Source: Roseicella frigidaeris
GTDB lineage: Bacteria > Pseudomonadota > Alphaproteobacteria > Acetobacterales > Acetobacteraceae
Reading direction: 5' to 3'
DNA: 64,000 bases
NCBI RefSeq assembly: GCF_003258945.1
Contig: NZ_QLIX01000013.1
Span: 62,001 to 126,000, forward strand
Shown here piece by piece: positions 1 to 8,816 of this stretch. Position 1 is the first letter of the stretch. Each line of letters begins with the position of its first letter. Below the pieces are notes generated by a model. It was not told the DNA's origin and did no database searches. It was given only the letters and a program-made list of their open reading frames with translations. Made by a program: the position numbers and the translations under genes.

Positions 1-122
1 GCGACCCGATGCGCGACTTCATGCAGGCGATGACCCGCGCGCTCGACGCCTATGCCGCGCAGAACAGGAGCAACAGCGGCACCTCCGCCACGGCCGCGGC
101 CAGCACCTCGGTCAGCGCCTGA
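1..122 (+). CDS. C-terminal end of an unidentified protein (partial)
   Basis: The reading frame is open from the window edge (first full codon at base 3) to a TGA at 120-122. It encodes about 39 residues: a mixed helical stretch followed by a tail rich in Ser, Thr and Ala. No family can be recognised from this fragment. It is convergent with the LysR gene that follows, with a strong palindrome between the two. Confidence 0.45.
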   Translation, partial: DPMRDFMQAMTRALDAYAAQNRSNSGTSATAAASTSVSA

Positions 123-332
123 GGCTGGGATGCGGCCGGCCCGGCAAAATGCCCGGTCCCCGCTGCCGCTCCTTCCCAGGCGAGCCGCTCCACGCCCCTC
201 CGCGACCGGCTCTGATCCCTGGTGCGCGACGTGCGGACCTGCGGCCCGCAGGGCCGAGCGCCCAACTGGACGCCGCGCCGCGCCGCGTGGCGCGACGCCA
301 AGCTGCCAGGGGCAGCGTCCGGCGCTTGCGGG

Positions 333-355
333 GCGCGACGGTGCGACCGTCGCGC
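333..355. terminator. Perfect palindrome between convergent genes
   Basis: Ten-base-pair perfect stem (GCGCGACGGT / ACCGTCGCGC) with a GCG loop. It lies between the converging partial gene and the LysR gene. There is no T-tract, so a terminator role is inferred from position and stem strength only. The rest of 123-372 shows nothing recognisable. Confidence 0.4.
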
Positions 356-372
356 GCTTGGCATGATACCCG

Positions 373-1284
373 TCACGGCGCCGGCTCGCTCTGCGGGAAG
401 ACCTGCCGCGCCACCTGCACCGCCAGGCGCGCCGCCTCGGTTTCGCGCTCGCCATTCCAGACCAGCGCGACGCCGACGGAATCGACCGGGCCGGCCAGCT
501 CGCGGAAGGCGACGCCCGGCGGCCGCAGCACCGCCATGCCGGAGCTGACCAGCGCGACGCCGAGCCCGGCCGCGACGAAGGCGAGCTGCGCCATCGCCGA
601 GGAGACCTCGCGCACCGGCACCGGCTCGAAGCCGGCGGCGCGGCAGGCGCTGATCTGGCGGTCGAAATAGGCCGGGCTGATACTGCGCGGCAGGAGCATC
701 AGCGGCTCCCGCGCCAGGGCGGCGAGCGGCAATGGGCCAGCCGTGCCGAGCAGCGCATGCCCGTCCGGCAGCGCCGCCACCAGCGCGTCCTTGCCGAGCG
801 GCAGGACATGCAGCGGCAGCCGGTCGTGGTCGAGGCGGGCCAGGGCGAAATCCACCTCGCCGCGCCGCAGCGCCTCCACCGCATCGGCGGTGTCCATCTC
901 CTGCACCGCCATGGCGGCGTCGGGCTGGGCGTCGCGCAGCGCCCGGACGAGCGGCGGCAGGAAATCGAAGAGGGCCGAGGTGACGCAGGCCAGCGCCATC
1001 GGCAACTGCCGGCCGGCGCGCAGCTCGCGGGCCAGCGCCTCGACCTGCTTGGCTTCCTCGGCGAGTCGGCGGATGACCGGCAGCAGCGCCTCGCCCTCGC
1101 GCGTCGGCCGCGCCCCCTTGCGCGTGCGCTCGAGCAGCCGCACGCCGAGCTCGGCCTCCAGCGCCTGGATCTGCGCCGAGAGCGGCGGCTGCGACAGGCC
1201 GAGCCGCGCCGCGGCTCGCCCGAAATGCCCCTCCTCCGCGACGGCGAGGAAATGCGCCATCCGCCGCAGCATGCGGAAATCCAT
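373..1284 (-). CDS. LysR family transcriptional regulator
   Basis: 303-residue LysR-type regulator of usual family length. A winged helix-turn-helix fills roughly residues 3-62, with the typical [12 protein letters not shown] recognition helix and the LGVRLLERT wing. A periplasmic-binding-like effector domain covers about residues 90-295. The ATG start is preceded by GGGGGA at a 6-base distance. It is divergent from prpD, and a T-N11-A LysR box lies between the two starts, so it probably controls the prpD/prpC genes and itself, with a propionate-pathway intermediate as likely effector. The target and effector are inferred from neighbourhood. In many bacteria prp operons are run by PrpR or GntR proteins, so a LysR regulator here is a variation. 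Confidence 0.9.
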   Translation of the reverse strand: MDFRMLRRMAHFLAVAEEGHFGRAAARLGLSQPPLSAQIQALEAELGVRLLERTRKGARPTREGEALLPVIRRLAEEAKQVEALARELRAGRQLPMALACVTSALFDFLPPLVRALRDAQPDAAMAVQEMDTADAVEALRRGEVDFALARLDHDRLPLHVLPLGKDALVAALPDGHALLGTAGPLPLAALAREPLMLLPRSISPAYFDRQISACRAAGFEPVPVREVSSAMAQLAFVAAGLGVALVSSGMAVLRPPGVAFRELAGPVDSVGVALVWNGERETEAARLAVQVARQVFPQSEPAP

Positions 1285-1390
1285 GCGTCATCCCCCGCGG
1301 CGCCGGCTCGTCGTCCTGTCCGGCCGGCCCATCCCGCAGGCGCGGCCTGCCGGATCGCCCGCCGGCCGCCGCACCTTGCCTCGCATCGCC

Positions 1391-1407
1391 GATACGGAAA
1401 TCCTATC
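1391..1407. promoter_or_regulatory. Putative LysR operator (T-N11-A box)
   Basis: GATACGGAAATCCTATC is an interrupted dyad with GATA/TATC arms and contains the T-N11-A signature bound by LysR-type proteins. It sits 107 bases upstream of the lysR ATG and 181 upstream of the prpD ATG, in the divergent gap 1285-1587. No clear -35/-10 pair was found in the rest of that gap. Confidence 0.45.
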
Positions 1408-1587
1408 GATCCGCTGCGTCAATCGGAATGGACGAAGACCGGGCGCGGCGGGAGAAAGCCCGCGTCGTCCTTCGCCTCAGCCCCGGCAGGTCCCGGGGCA
1501 GGTCGAGCGGGCAGCACCACGTCCCGGAGCCAGGCCGCATGGCAGGCCCGGGGATCCCAAGGCCATCGAGAGGGAGCCAGGCCCGTC

Positions 1588-3126
1588 ATGCAGATGCACC
1601 CCGTGAAACTTCACCCGTCCAAGGCCATGTTGCCGCGCGAGGAGCAGCTCGCCTGGAAGATCGCGGGAGTCGCCGCCGACAAGGTCGCCGTCCAGAAGGA
1701 CGTGCAGGAGATGATCATCAACCGGATCATCGACAACGCCTCGGTCGCCATCGCCGCCATCAACCGCCGGCCGGTGGTCTCGGCCCGCGCCATGGCGCTC
1801 GGCCATCCGCGCAAAGGGGGGGCGACCATCTTCGGCCTGTCCAACGCCAAGGGCTTCTCGCCGGAATGGGCGGCCTGGGCGAACGGCACGGCGGTGCGCG
1901 AGCTCGACATGCACGACACCTTCCTCGCCGCCGACTACTCCCACCCCGGCGACAACATCCCGCCCATCCTGGCGGTCGCCCAGACCATGGAGAAGTCCGG
2001 CCGCGACCTGATCCGCGGCCTCGCCACCGGCTACGAGATCCAGATCGACCTGGTCCGCGCCATCTGCCTGCACGAGCACCGGGTGGACCACATCGCGCAT
2101 CTCTGCCCCTCGGCGGCGGCCGGCATCGGCGCGCTGCTCGGCCTGAAGCAGGAGGTGATCTTCCAGGCGGTGCAGCAGGCGCTGCATGTCTCGGTCTCCT
2201 TCCGGCAGAGCCGCAAGGGCGAGATCAGCTCCTGGAAGGCCTTCGCCCCGGCGCATGCCGGCAAGCTGGCGGTCGAGGCGGTGGACCGCGCCATGCGCGG
2301 GGAGGGGGCGCCGAGCCCGATCTACGAAGGCGAGGACAGCGTCATCGGCTGGGTGCTCTCCGGCCGCACCGAGGCCGACAAGCACGGCCGCGCCGCCGCC
2401 TATGAGCCGGTCTACTACCAGGTGCCGCTGCCCGGGCCCGGCGAGGCCAAGCGCGCCATCATGGACAGCTACACCAAGGAGCACTCGGCCGAGTACCAGT
2501 CCCAGGCCCTGATCGACCTCGCCTTCCGCATGCGCGAGCAGATCCAAGACCTCGAGGACATCGAGCGGATCGTCATCCACACCTCCCACCACACGCATTA
2601 CGTGATCGGGACCGGGGCGAACGATCCGCAGAAGATGGACCCGAAGGCGAGCCGCGAGACCCTCGACCACTCCATCATGTACATCTTCGCCGTCGCCCTG
2701 CAGGACGGGCGCTGGCACCATGTGGACAGCTACGCCCCGCGGCGGGCCGGGCGGGCGGACACCGTCAGGCTCTGGCACAAGATCGAGACCACCGAGGACC
2801 CGGAATGGACCCGCAAGTACCATTCGCGGGACCCGGAGGAGCTCGCCTTCGGCGGCCGGGTGGAGATCTTCTTCAAGGACGGCACCCGGCTGGTCGATGA
2901 GCTCGGCGTCGCCAACGCCCATCCGAACGGCGCCCGGCCCTTCGGGCGGGAGGACTACATCAACAAGTTCCGCACCCTGACGGACGGCATCATCTCCGCC
3001 CGCGAGGCGAACCGCTTCCTCGAGGTGGTGCAGGACCTGCCGCGGCTGCAGGCCGGCGAGCTGCACCTGGTGAACGTGGCGCTGCCCGCGGGCACACTGA
3101 CGGAAGGCAAGCCGGGCATCTTCTGA
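1588..3126 (+). CDS. prpD: MmgE/PrpD family protein, probable 2-methylcitrate dehydratase
   Basis: 512-residue member of the MmgE/PrpD family, near the usual length for PrpD. In the methylcitrate cycle PrpD dehydrates 2-methylcitrate to 2-methyl-cis-aconitate in the cytoplasm. Family hallmarks visible are RIIDNASVA (about 46-54), RELDMHDTF (104-112), the HPGDNIPP motif (119-126) and a His-rich SHHTHYV segment in the second half. The start at 1588 is supported by AGGGAG 11 bases upstream; an in-frame upstream extension reads through unrelated sequence. A second ATG two codons on is possible. prpC lies 441 bases downstream on the same strand, which supports PrpD over other MmgE/PrpD functions. 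No prpB or prpE is present in the window. Confidence 0.88.
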   Translation: MQMHPVKLHPSKAMLPREEQLAWKIAGVAADKVAVQKDVQEMIINRIIDNASVAIAAINRRPVVSARAMALGHPRKGGATIFGLSNAKGFSPEWAAWANGTAVRELDMHDTFLAADYSHPGDNIPPILAVAQTMEKSGRDLIRGLATGYEIQIDLVRAICLHEHRVDHIAHLCPSAAAGIGALLGLKQEVIFQAVQQALHVSVSFRQSRKGEISSWKAFAPAHAGKLAVEAVDRAMRGEGAPSPIYEGEDSVIGWVLSGRTEADKHGRAAAYEPVYYQVPLPGPGEAKRAIMDSYTKEHSAEYQSQALIDLAFRMREQIQDLEDIERIVIHTSHHTHYVIGTGANDPQKMDPKASRETLDHSIMYIFAVALQDGRWHHVDSYAPRRAGRADTVRLWHKIETTEDPEWTRKYHSRDPEELAFGGRVEIFFKDGTRLVDELGVANAHPNGARPFGREDYINKFRTLTDGIISAREANRFLEVVQDLPRLQAGELHLVNVALPAGTLTEGKPGIF

Positions 3127-3145
3127 GCCCTGGCGGCGGGCGCGC

Positions 3146-3544
3146 ATGACGGGGCGGGGCAGCGGTGGCGGGGAGGGCGCGGCGCAGGTCGCGCTCCGTC
3201 CCGGCCATCCTGCGGCTGCCGCGGCGCGCGCCCGCATCCATCGCGCGGCACAGGCGGCGGCGCTGCCCGGCCTGCCCGGCCATCCAGGCCTCGATGCCAT
3301 GGCGGGGACGATCCTGCACCTCCATGTGGCGCCCCCCTGGCAGGGGTGCGGCATTGGGGGCAGGCTCCTGGCGGAGGCGGAGGCCGCCTCGCCCGGTGGC
3401 CTCGGCCGCCACGCCTTCCGGCGGAACCTCGCGGCACGCCGCTTCGACGAGCGCCAGGGGTTCCGCATCGCCGAATGCCGGGAGGCATCGGCCAAGGAGA
3501 AGGGGGAGCCGGACATCCGCTACGTCCTCTCCCCGCAAGGCTGA
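3146..3544 (+). CDS. Small GNAT-like protein, probably a decaying acetyltransferase
   Basis: 132-residue frame between prpD and prpC. The acetyl-CoA-binding P-loop of a GNAT acetyltransferase is visible as VAPPWQGCGIGGRLL (about 57-71), and a late NLAARRF..RQGF motif matches the family's NxxAxxFYExxGF. The N-terminal helix region runs almost directly into the P-loop strand, so about 40-50 residues of core sheet expected in a normal 150-170-residue GNAT appear missing. The usual Tyr of the FYE motif is also replaced (RFDE). It lies in the prp operon with 19 and 23 bases to its neighbours. It may be an internally deleted, non-functional remnant kept as operon spacer. No substrate can be proposed. 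Confidence 0.5.
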   Translation: MTGRGSGGGEGAAQVALRPGHPAAAAARARIHRAAQAAALPGLPGHPGLDAMAGTILHLHVAPPWQGCGIGGRLLAEAEAASPGGLGRHAFRRNLAARRFDERQGFRIAECREASAKEKGEPDIRYVLSPQG

Positions 3545-3567
3545 CCCTTTCCAGAGGAGCGCAGAGC

Positions 3568-4707
3568 ATGAGCGAGAAGAGCAACACGCCCGAGATCAAG
3601 AAGGGCCTGGTCGGCGTCTATGCCGATGTCTCCACCATCTCGAAGGTGATGCCGGAGACCAACAGCCTGACCTATGGCGGCTATGCCGTGCAGGACCTGT
3701 GCGAGTCTTGCAGCTTCGAGGAGGTCGCCTACCTCCTCTGGCACGGCGAGCTCCCCACCGCCGCCCAGCTCGAGGCCTTCAGGCGGGAGGAGGCGGCCCA
3801 GCGCGCCATCTCGCCGGCGCTGCACCGCGTCATCCGGGAGTTCCCGCATGACGGCCACCCGATGGACGCCATCCGCACCGCGGTGTCCTTCATGGGCCTC
3901 GAGGACCCCGAGGCGGGCGACGTGTCCGATGCCGCGCAGCGGCGCAAGGCGATGCGGCTGCTGGCGAAGATCCCGACCTGCATCGCCGCCGCCCATCGCG
4001 CCTCGAAGGGGCTGGAGCCGATCGAGCCGAACCCGGCCCACTCCTTCGGCGAGAATTTCTTCAACCTGGTCTTCGGCAAGGTTCCGCAGCCGGAGGTGCT
4101 GAAGGCCTTCGACGTCTCCCTGATCCTCTATGCCGAGCACACCTTCAACGCCTCTACCTACACCGCCCGGCTGGTGACCTCGACCGGGGCGGACATCCAC
4201 GGCGCCATCACCGCCGCCATCGCGGCGCTGAAGGGGCCGCTTCACGGCGGCGCGAACGAGGCCGTGATGCACATGCTGAAGGAGATCGGCGACCCGAAGA
4301 TCGCCCGGGAGTGGCTGCAGAGCCGCTTCGACCACAAGGCGCTGGTCATGGGCTTCGGCCACCGGGTCTACAAGAGCGGCGACAGCCGCGTGCCCACGAT
4401 GCGGAAATACGCCGAGAAGATGGCCGAGGTGGTGGGCGACCGCACCTGGATGGAGATCTCCCGCATCCTGGCCGACGAGATGCTGACCAAGAAGAACATC
4501 CACCCGAACCTCGATTTCCCGGCCGGGCCCGCCTACTACCTGATGGGCTTCGACATCCCGCTCTTCACCCCGATCTTCGTCGCCTCCCGCATCACAGGCT
4601 GGGCGGCGCATGTCTTCGAGCAGGGTGCCGACAACCGCCTGATCCGCCCGCTCTCCTGGTACACCGGGCCGGAGCAGCGGCCGGTGCCGGCGCTCGACGC
4701 GCGATGA
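3568..4707 (+). CDS. prpC: 2-methylcitrate synthase / citrate synthase
   Basis: 379-residue citrate-synthase-family enzyme. The length fits the short, PrpC-like (type II-small) class rather than the ~430-residue hexameric GltA. It condenses propionyl-CoA with oxaloacetate to 2-methylcitrate. Catalytic residues are in place: His226 in GPLHGGANE, His265 in GFGHRVYK and Asp316 in NLDFPAGP. The ATG start has AGAGGAG 9-12 bases upstream. It follows prpD and the GNAT-like frame on the same strand, so a methylcitrate role is favoured; PrpC enzymes usually also accept acetyl-CoA. A strong hairpin lies 47 bases after the stop. Confidence 0.92.
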   Translation: MSEKSNTPEIKKGLVGVYADVSTISKVMPETNSLTYGGYAVQDLCESCSFEEVAYLLWHGELPTAAQLEAFRREEAAQRAISPALHRVIREFPHDGHPMDAIRTAVSFMGLEDPEAGDVSDAAQRRKAMRLLAKIPTCIAAAHRASKGLEPIEPNPAHSFGENFFNLVFGKVPQPEVLKAFDVSLILYAEHTFNASTYTARLVTSTGADIHGAITAAIAALKGPLHGGANEAVMHMLKEIGDPKIAREWLQSRFDHKALVMGFGHRVYKSGDSRVPTMRKYAEKMAEVVGDRTWMEISRILADEMLTKKNIHPNLDFPAGPAYYLMGFDIPLFTPIFVASRITGWAAHVFEQGADNRLIRPLSWYTGPEQRPVPALDAR

Positions 4708-4753
4708 GGCCTCGCATCGCCGGGTGACGCCGCGGCGAGCGATCGACGACGGG

Positions 4754-4780
4754 ACGGCCGCCGGACTCTCCGGCGGCCGT
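4754..4780 (+). terminator. Hairpin after prpC
   Basis: ACGGCCGCCGG-ACTCT-CCGGCGGCCGT, a perfect 11-base-pair stem with a 5-base loop, 47 bases after the prpC stop. The bases after it (TTCGTGACT) are only weakly T-rich. It probably ends the prp transcript. Confidence 0.6.
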
Positions 4781-4890
4781 TCGTGACTCTGCCGCCTGCA
4801 GCAACGCGGCATGCATGCGAGGCGATGCACGGCGCGCCACGTCGCGCGAGATGCGCGCGCAAAAATTCGATGCGCAATTTGCGGTTTCTG

Positions 4891-4918
4891 TTGACACGGT
4901 GGTTGCGTGTGCAGATAG
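4891..4918 (+). promoter_or_regulatory. Sigma-70-like promoter ahead of the histone-like gene
   Basis: A perfect TTGACA at 4891-4896, a 16-base spacer, and AGATAG at 4913-4918 as a weak -10. The surrounding 4855-4920 is clearly less GC-rich than the rest of the window, as expected of a promoter. Transcription would start near 4925, about 380 bases before the next gene. Confidence 0.5.
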
Positions 4919-5304
4919 CGTGCAACTGCGCAGGATGTCGCACGCGATTCGCGCGATCTGGAATCGCCGAGTGCAGCGACGGAATGCTGCGGCAGGGAAG
5001 GACGGTCCATGGACCGCAGGCAGCACGGGATGGCGACGCGCCGCGTCGCAGGTCCCGCGCCGGTGCCGGGCAGAGACGCCTCGCCCGGCGAGGGAGACGC
5101 GACCGAGGGAGGCGGAATGCGGCCGAGCGCCGCCGATCGCCCCTGGCAGCGTTCCGCTCGCGCGACCTGGACAGCGACCACGACGGCGCCACGCGCTACG
5201 GGATCCGCGCGCCGCCGCCATCGCACGACCGATCCTGTCTCCACCTGGGATGTCCGCGCCGCGGCGTCCCGGCTCACCACGGAACGCGCAAGGAGATCCT
5301 GACC
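4919..5304 (+). other. Long non-coding leader with hairpin
   Basis: This stretch separates the putative promoter from the GTG of the histone-like gene. It holds a GCGATTC...GAATCGC inverted repeat at 4944-4967 with a 10-base loop. No credible protein is encoded: the frame that is open through it has an amino-acid content typical of a GC-rich shadow frame. It could be a structured 5' leader or a small RNA. Confidence 0.35.
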
Positions 5305-5925
5305 GTGACCGATACCCCCGAGACCCCGAAGGCGCAGGCGATGGCGATGTCGACCACGCGGCGCACCGCCAAGAAGCCCGCCACCGCGCGCGGCCGCGTG
5401 GCCGCGAAGAAGCCGGCCGCCCGCAAGGCCGCGCCGAAGAATGCGGCGGCGAAGAAGCCGGCCGCCCGCAAGCCGGCGGCGAAGAAGGCGACCACCGCGC
5501 GCAAGCCGGCCGCCCGCAAGGCGACGACGACCGCCCGCAAGCCGGCGGCGAAGAAGGCGACCACCGCGCGCAAGCCGGCCGCCCGCAAGGCCGCGACCAC
5601 CCGCAAGCCGGCGGCCCGCAAGGCGACGACGGCCAAGAAGGCCGTGGCGAAGAAGCCCGCCGCCCGCAAGGCGACGACGACCGCCCGCAAGCCGGCGGCG
5701 CGCAAGGCCACCACCGCGCGCAAGACCACCACCACCGCCGCGCGCAAGCCGGCCGCCGCCCGCAAGACCGCCGCGCCGAAGCGCGCCGCCGCCGCGAAGG
5801 CGGCCACCTCCTCGCGCTCGGAAGCCGCCAAGAAGGCCGCCGCGACCCGTGCCGCGAAGAAGGCTGCCGCCGCCAACCCGGCGCCCGCGCCGGAGGCGAT
5901 GAGCGAGGACAGCTCCGCGACCTGA
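5305..5925 (+). CDS. Histone H1-like DNA-binding protein (Lys/Ala/Pro-rich repeats)
   Basis: 206-residue, extremely basic protein built of irregular repeats of the type KPAARKATT, KKPAARKAA and RKPAAKKATT from about residue 24 to 165. An alanine-rich tail ends in acidic residues. Such proteins resemble the C-terminal domain of eukaryotic H1 and bacterial HC1/HC2/AlgP-type nucleoid proteins. They bind DNA without sequence preference and are predicted to be disordered. The GTG at 5305 is chosen because AGGAG lies 9 bases upstream; an ATG 12 codons later (5341) is the main alternative. The gene is monocistronic between a leader with its own promoter and a clear terminator. Repeat slippage could change its length between strains. 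Confidence 0.85.
   Translation: MTDTPETPKAQAMAMSTTRRTAKKPATARGRVAAKKPAARKAAPKNAAAKKPAARKPAAKKATTARKPAARKATTTARKPAAKKATTARKPAARKAATTRKPAARKATTAKKAVAKKPAARKATTTARKPAARKATTARKTTTTAARKPAAARKTAAPKRAAAAKAATSSRSEAAKKAAATRAAKKAAAANPAPAPEAMSEDSSAT
5398..5790 (+). repeat. Degenerate short repeats encoding the AAKKPAARK motif
   Basis: Imperfect tandem units such as AAGCCGGCCGCCCGCAAG and GCCCGCAAGGCGACGACG recur many times within the histone-like gene. Unit length varies (about 18-39 bases, always a multiple of three), so these are coding repeats, not a CRISPR or satellite array. Confidence 0.75.
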
Positions 5926-6025
5926 GCCGCGGCTGCAGCGGGGCGCGGCCCGGCCGGGGCCGCGGGTCGCTGCGTCCCCGGCGATCGTGCCGACCTGCGA
6001 TGCGCCGGTTTCCGATCCCGGCGAG

Positions 6026-6058
6026 AGGGCGCCGTCCTGCGAGGGACGACGCCCTTTT
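6026..6058 (+). terminator. Rho-independent terminator after the histone-like gene
   Basis: AGGGCGCCGTCC-TGCGAG-GGACGACGCCCT followed by TTT. Twelve stem positions with one mismatch and a T-run. It lies 100 bases after the stop and just before the converging nitroreductase stop at 6082. Confidence 0.8.
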
Positions 6059-6081
6059 CGCAGGAACCGGCGCGCCAGGTG

Positions 6082-6717
6082 TCAGCCGCGCCAGCCGCCG
6101 AAGAAGGCGAACGCCTCGATCGGGCGCCGCTGCCGGGGCGCCGTCTCGCGCGCCGCCAGCGCCTCCGGCAACGCCTCGGGCGGCCCGACCTCGCCGATGG
6201 CGATGGCGGCGACCGGGTCGAACCCCTCCGGGACGGCGAAGGCGCTGCGGGCGGCCGCGGCATCGAAGCCCGCCATCGCATGCGCCTGCAGCCCGAGCGC
6301 CGCCGCCTGCAACGCCAGGAGCGCGGTCGCCGCGCCGGTGTCGTGCCAGCCATGCCGCAGCGGGTTGCCGTTGGTCGGGTTGTGCGTGCGGGCGACCGAG
6401 AGCAGCAGCGCCCCCGCCTGCCGCGCCCAGTCCCGGTTGTTGGGCGAGAGCACGCCGAGCAGCGTGGCGAAGGCCTCCGGCTCGGCGTCGCGGCGGGCGA
6501 CGATGAAGTGCCAGGGTTGCAGGTTGTTGCTGCTCGCCGCCCAGCGGGCCGCCTCCAGCAGGCGCTCGATGGCGCCGGGCGGCAGCGGCGCGCCGGTGAA
6601 GCTGCGCGGGCTCCAGCGCTGGGCGATGAGCGGCGCGATGGGATGCGCGGCGGGCGCCTCGCGCCCAGGGGCGGGGGCGGGGGTGAGGGCGGCGTGGTGG
6701 GTCTCGGGATGGCTCAT
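6082..6717 (-). CDS. Nitroreductase family protein
   Basis: 211-residue FMN-dependent nitroreductase-family protein. These enzymes use NAD(P)H to reduce nitro compounds, quinones or enones and act as dimers in the cytoplasm. The FMN-binding RWSPRSF motif (about residues 34-40), a WAASSNNLQPWHFI stretch matching the SxxNxQPW signature, and a C-terminal GEVGPPE segment are visible. The start at 6717 is preferred over an ATG 14 codons upstream because the extra residues are low-complexity; AGGAG lies 13 bases before it. It stands alone between a terminator and the otn genes. The substrate is unknown. Confidence 0.88.
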   Translation of the reverse strand: MSHPETHHAALTPAPAPGREAPAAHPIAPLIAQRWSPRSFTGAPLPPGAIERLLEAARWAASSNNLQPWHFIVARRDAEPEAFATLLGVLSPNNRDWARQAGALLLSVARTHNPTNGNPLRHGWHDTGAATALLALQAAALGLQAHAMAGFDAAAARSAFAVPEGFDPVAAIAIGEVGPPEALPEALAARETAPRQRRPIEAFAFFGGWRG

Positions 6718-6786
6718 GGCGGCTTCTCGTCTCCTGCCGCCATGCTCCGCGCCCGGCACGCCCGGTCAAGGGCGCGCCGGCCTGCC

Positions 6787-7419
6787 TCAGCCGAAGGTCG
6801 AGAGCAGGTCCTCGACCTCGGCCGGCGTCAGGCTGCGGGGCTGGCGGCCCTGCAGCAGCAGGGCGAGCTTCGCCGCCTCCTCCAGCTCCTCGGCGGCGTA
6901 GACCGCCTCGTCGAGCGTCCGGCCGCTGACGACCGGCCCGTGATTGGCGAGCAGCATCGCCCGTGCTCCCTGCGCCGCGGCGGCGATCGCCGGCGCCATC
7001 GCCGCATCGCCCGGGCGGTAGTAGCGCACCACCGGCAGGACGCGGCCGATCCGCATGACGAAATAGGGCGTCAGCGGCGGGATCGGCGCCGGCTCGCCCG
7101 GCGCGGCGAGACAGGCGATGGCCGTCGCATGCGTCGAGTGCAGATGCACCACGGCGCCCGCCTCCGGCCGCGTCTCCAGCACCGCGCGGTGCATGAAGAC
7201 CTCCTTCGAGGGCGCGTCGCCCGAGACGTGCCGCCAGCCCGGATCGAGCTTGCTGATCCGCGCCGGATCGAGCCGGCCGAGGCAGGCGTTGGTGGGCGTC
7301 ATCAGGTAGCCGTCCGGCAGGCGGACGCTGATGTTGCCGGCGCTGCCCACCGCATAGCCGCGGCCGAAAAGCAGGCGGCCATGCGCGGCGATCGCCTCGC
7401 GGAGCTCGGTTTCGTTCAT
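6787..7419 (-). CDS. otnC: Class II aldolase/adducin family, 3-oxo-tetronate 4-phosphate decarboxylase
   Basis: 210-residue class II aldolase-fold protein. The zinc ligands are recognisable: HLHS (His92, His94) and NHG (His160), with Glu73 as probable catalytic acid and SAGNIS (26-31) as phosphate-binding loop. It lies 19 bases downstream of a DUF1537 kinase (otnK) on the same strand. That pairing is characteristic of the four-carbon acid sugar pathway, in which OtnK phosphorylates 3-oxo-tetronate and OtnC decarboxylates the product to dihydroxyacetone phosphate. AGGAGG sits 5 bases before the ATG. The dehydrogenase and isomerase of the pathway are not in the window. Confidence 0.85.
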   Translation of the reverse strand: MNETELREAIAAHGRLLFGRGYAVGSAGNISVRLPDGYLMTPTNACLGRLDPARISKLDPGWRHVSGDAPSKEVFMHRAVLETRPEAGAVVHLHSTHATAIACLAAPGEPAPIPPLTPYFVMRIGRVLPVVRYYRPGDAAMAPAIAAAAQGARAMLLANHGPVVSGRTLDEAVYAAEELEEAAKLALLLQGRQPRSLTPAEVEDLLSTFG

Positions 7420-7438
7420 CGCGGCCTCCTGCCCTGTG

Positions 7439-8704
7439 TCAGGCGTCGAACGCCTTGAGGAAGAAGTCGCGGGCGCCGAAGTTGCCGCTCTTCAGCGCCA
7501 GGTGCAGCCCGCCGGAGGGAGAGGCGATCTCGGCATGGGTCCAGGGCACGCCCGGATCGATCTCCGGCCCGATGCGCAGCGAGGCGACGTCGAGGCGCGA
7601 GACCACCGCGCCCGAGGTCTCGCCGCCCGCCACCACCAGCCGGCGCACGCCGCGCTCGACCAGCCCCGCCGCGATGGCGGAGAGCGCCTCCTCCACCAGC
7701 GCCCCGGCGGCGTCGCGGCCGAGCTTCGCCTGCAGGGCCGCCACCTTCTCCGGCGGCGCGCTGGCGGCGATGACGACGGGCTGCGCCCCGAGCTTGCCCG
7801 CCGCCCAGTCCAGCGCCTCCGCCACCAGCGCCGCCGCCTCCGGCCGCGCCAGCACGTCCAGCTCCAGCACCGGCGCATGATCGCGGGCGTAGCCGATCTG
7901 CCCGAGCGTGGCGCGCGAGCAGGACCCGGCCAGCACCGCGGCATGGCCAGTCATCGGCGGCAGCGCCGCCGCCGCCTCGCCGCGCTCGGGCAGCAGCCCC
8001 CTGGCGCGGAAATTCGCCGGCAGCCCCATGGCGACGCCGGAGCCACCGGTGATCAGCGCATGCTCAGCCGCCGCCTCGCCGATCGCCAGCAGATGCGCAT
8101 CCGTCACCGCATCGACGATGGCGTAGCGCCGGCCGCTCTCCTTCAGCACGGTCATCGCCCGACGGATGGCCGCCGCGCCCTGCTCGACGGTGGCGAAGGG
8201 CACGAGGCCGACGGCGCCGTCGGTCTGTCGGCCGAGGACGCGGACGAGGTTGGCGTCCCGCATCGGGGTGAGCGGGTGGTTCTCCATCCTGCTCTCGTTC
8301 AGCAGCGCCTGGCCGACGAAGAGATGACCCTGGTAGACGGTGCGGCCATTGGTGGGGAAGGCCGGGTTCGCCAGGGCGAAGCCGCAGTCCAGCCGCCGCA
8401 CCAGGGCGTCGGCGACCGGGCCGATATTGCCCGCCTCGGTGCTGTCGAAGGTGGAGCAGTACTTGAAGAAGATCTGCCGCGCCCCGGCGGCGAGCAGCCC
8501 CTCGCAGGCGGCCAGGCTCTCGGCCACCGCCTCCCGCACCGGCGCGGTGCGCGACTTGAGCGCGACGATGACGGCATCCGCCTCGGGCAAGGGGCCGGAG
8601 GGCACGCCGATCACCTGCACGGCCGTCATGCCGCCCTTGACCAGGGTGTTCGCCAGGTCGGTGGCGCCGGTGAAGTCATCGGCGATGCAGCCGAGCAGGG
8701 GCAT
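7439..8704 (-). CDS. otnK: 3-oxo-tetronate kinase (four-carbon acid sugar kinase family)
   Basis: 421 residues, the usual length of the DUF1537 kinase family. The N-terminal domain starts with GCIADDFTGATDLA (5-18), its substrate-binding signature. The C-terminal nucleotide-binding domain shows VAGGETSGAVV and a late SGNFG motif. The enzyme would phosphorylate 3-oxo-tetronate (L-erythronate, D-threonate type sugars) at C4 with ATP. It is the first gene of a two-gene operon with otnC; GGGAGAG precedes the ATG. No regulator or transporter for the sugar is adjacent. Confidence 0.9.
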   Translation of the reverse strand: MPLLGCIADDFTGATDLANTLVKGGMTAVQVIGVPSGPLPEADAVIVALKSRTAPVREAVAESLAACEGLLAAGARQIFFKYCSTFDSTEAGNIGPVADALVRRLDCGFALANPAFPTNGRTVYQGHLFVGQALLNESRMENHPLTPMRDANLVRVLGRQTDGAVGLVPFATVEQGAAAIRRAMTVLKESGRRYAIVDAVTDAHLLAIGEAAAEHALITGGSGVAMGLPANFRARGLLPERGEAAAALPPMTGHAAVLAGSCSRATLGQIGYARDHAPVLELDVLARPEAAALVAEALDWAAGKLGAQPVVIAASAPPEKVAALQAKLGRDAAGALVEEALSAIAAGLVERGVRRLVVAGGETSGAVVSRLDVASLRIGPEIDPGVPWTHAEIASPSGGLHLALKSGNFGARDFFLKAFDA

Positions 8705-8816
8705 GGTCGTCTCTCTCCCGTGAGCCTGCGGCGCAATCTAGCCCGGCCGGGACCCTGCGGCGATGACCTGCGGCGATGCCCCGCTGCGGATGCTCCGCTG
8801 CGTCAGGGCCGCCCGC

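Noticed and set aside
1477-3516. 679-codon frame opposite prpD and the GNAT-like gene
   Set aside because: It is a GC-driven shadow of prpD and has no recognisable domain.
5398-5790. Possible CRISPR or satellite array
   Set aside because: Repeat units are irregular, in frame and encode a basic H1-like protein. There are no unique spacers of constant length.
4815-6506. Plus-strand open frame through the leader, histone-like gene and the nitroreductase region
   Set aside because: It is a frame-shifted reading of the repeat gene and of the opposite-strand nitroreductase; no family similarity.
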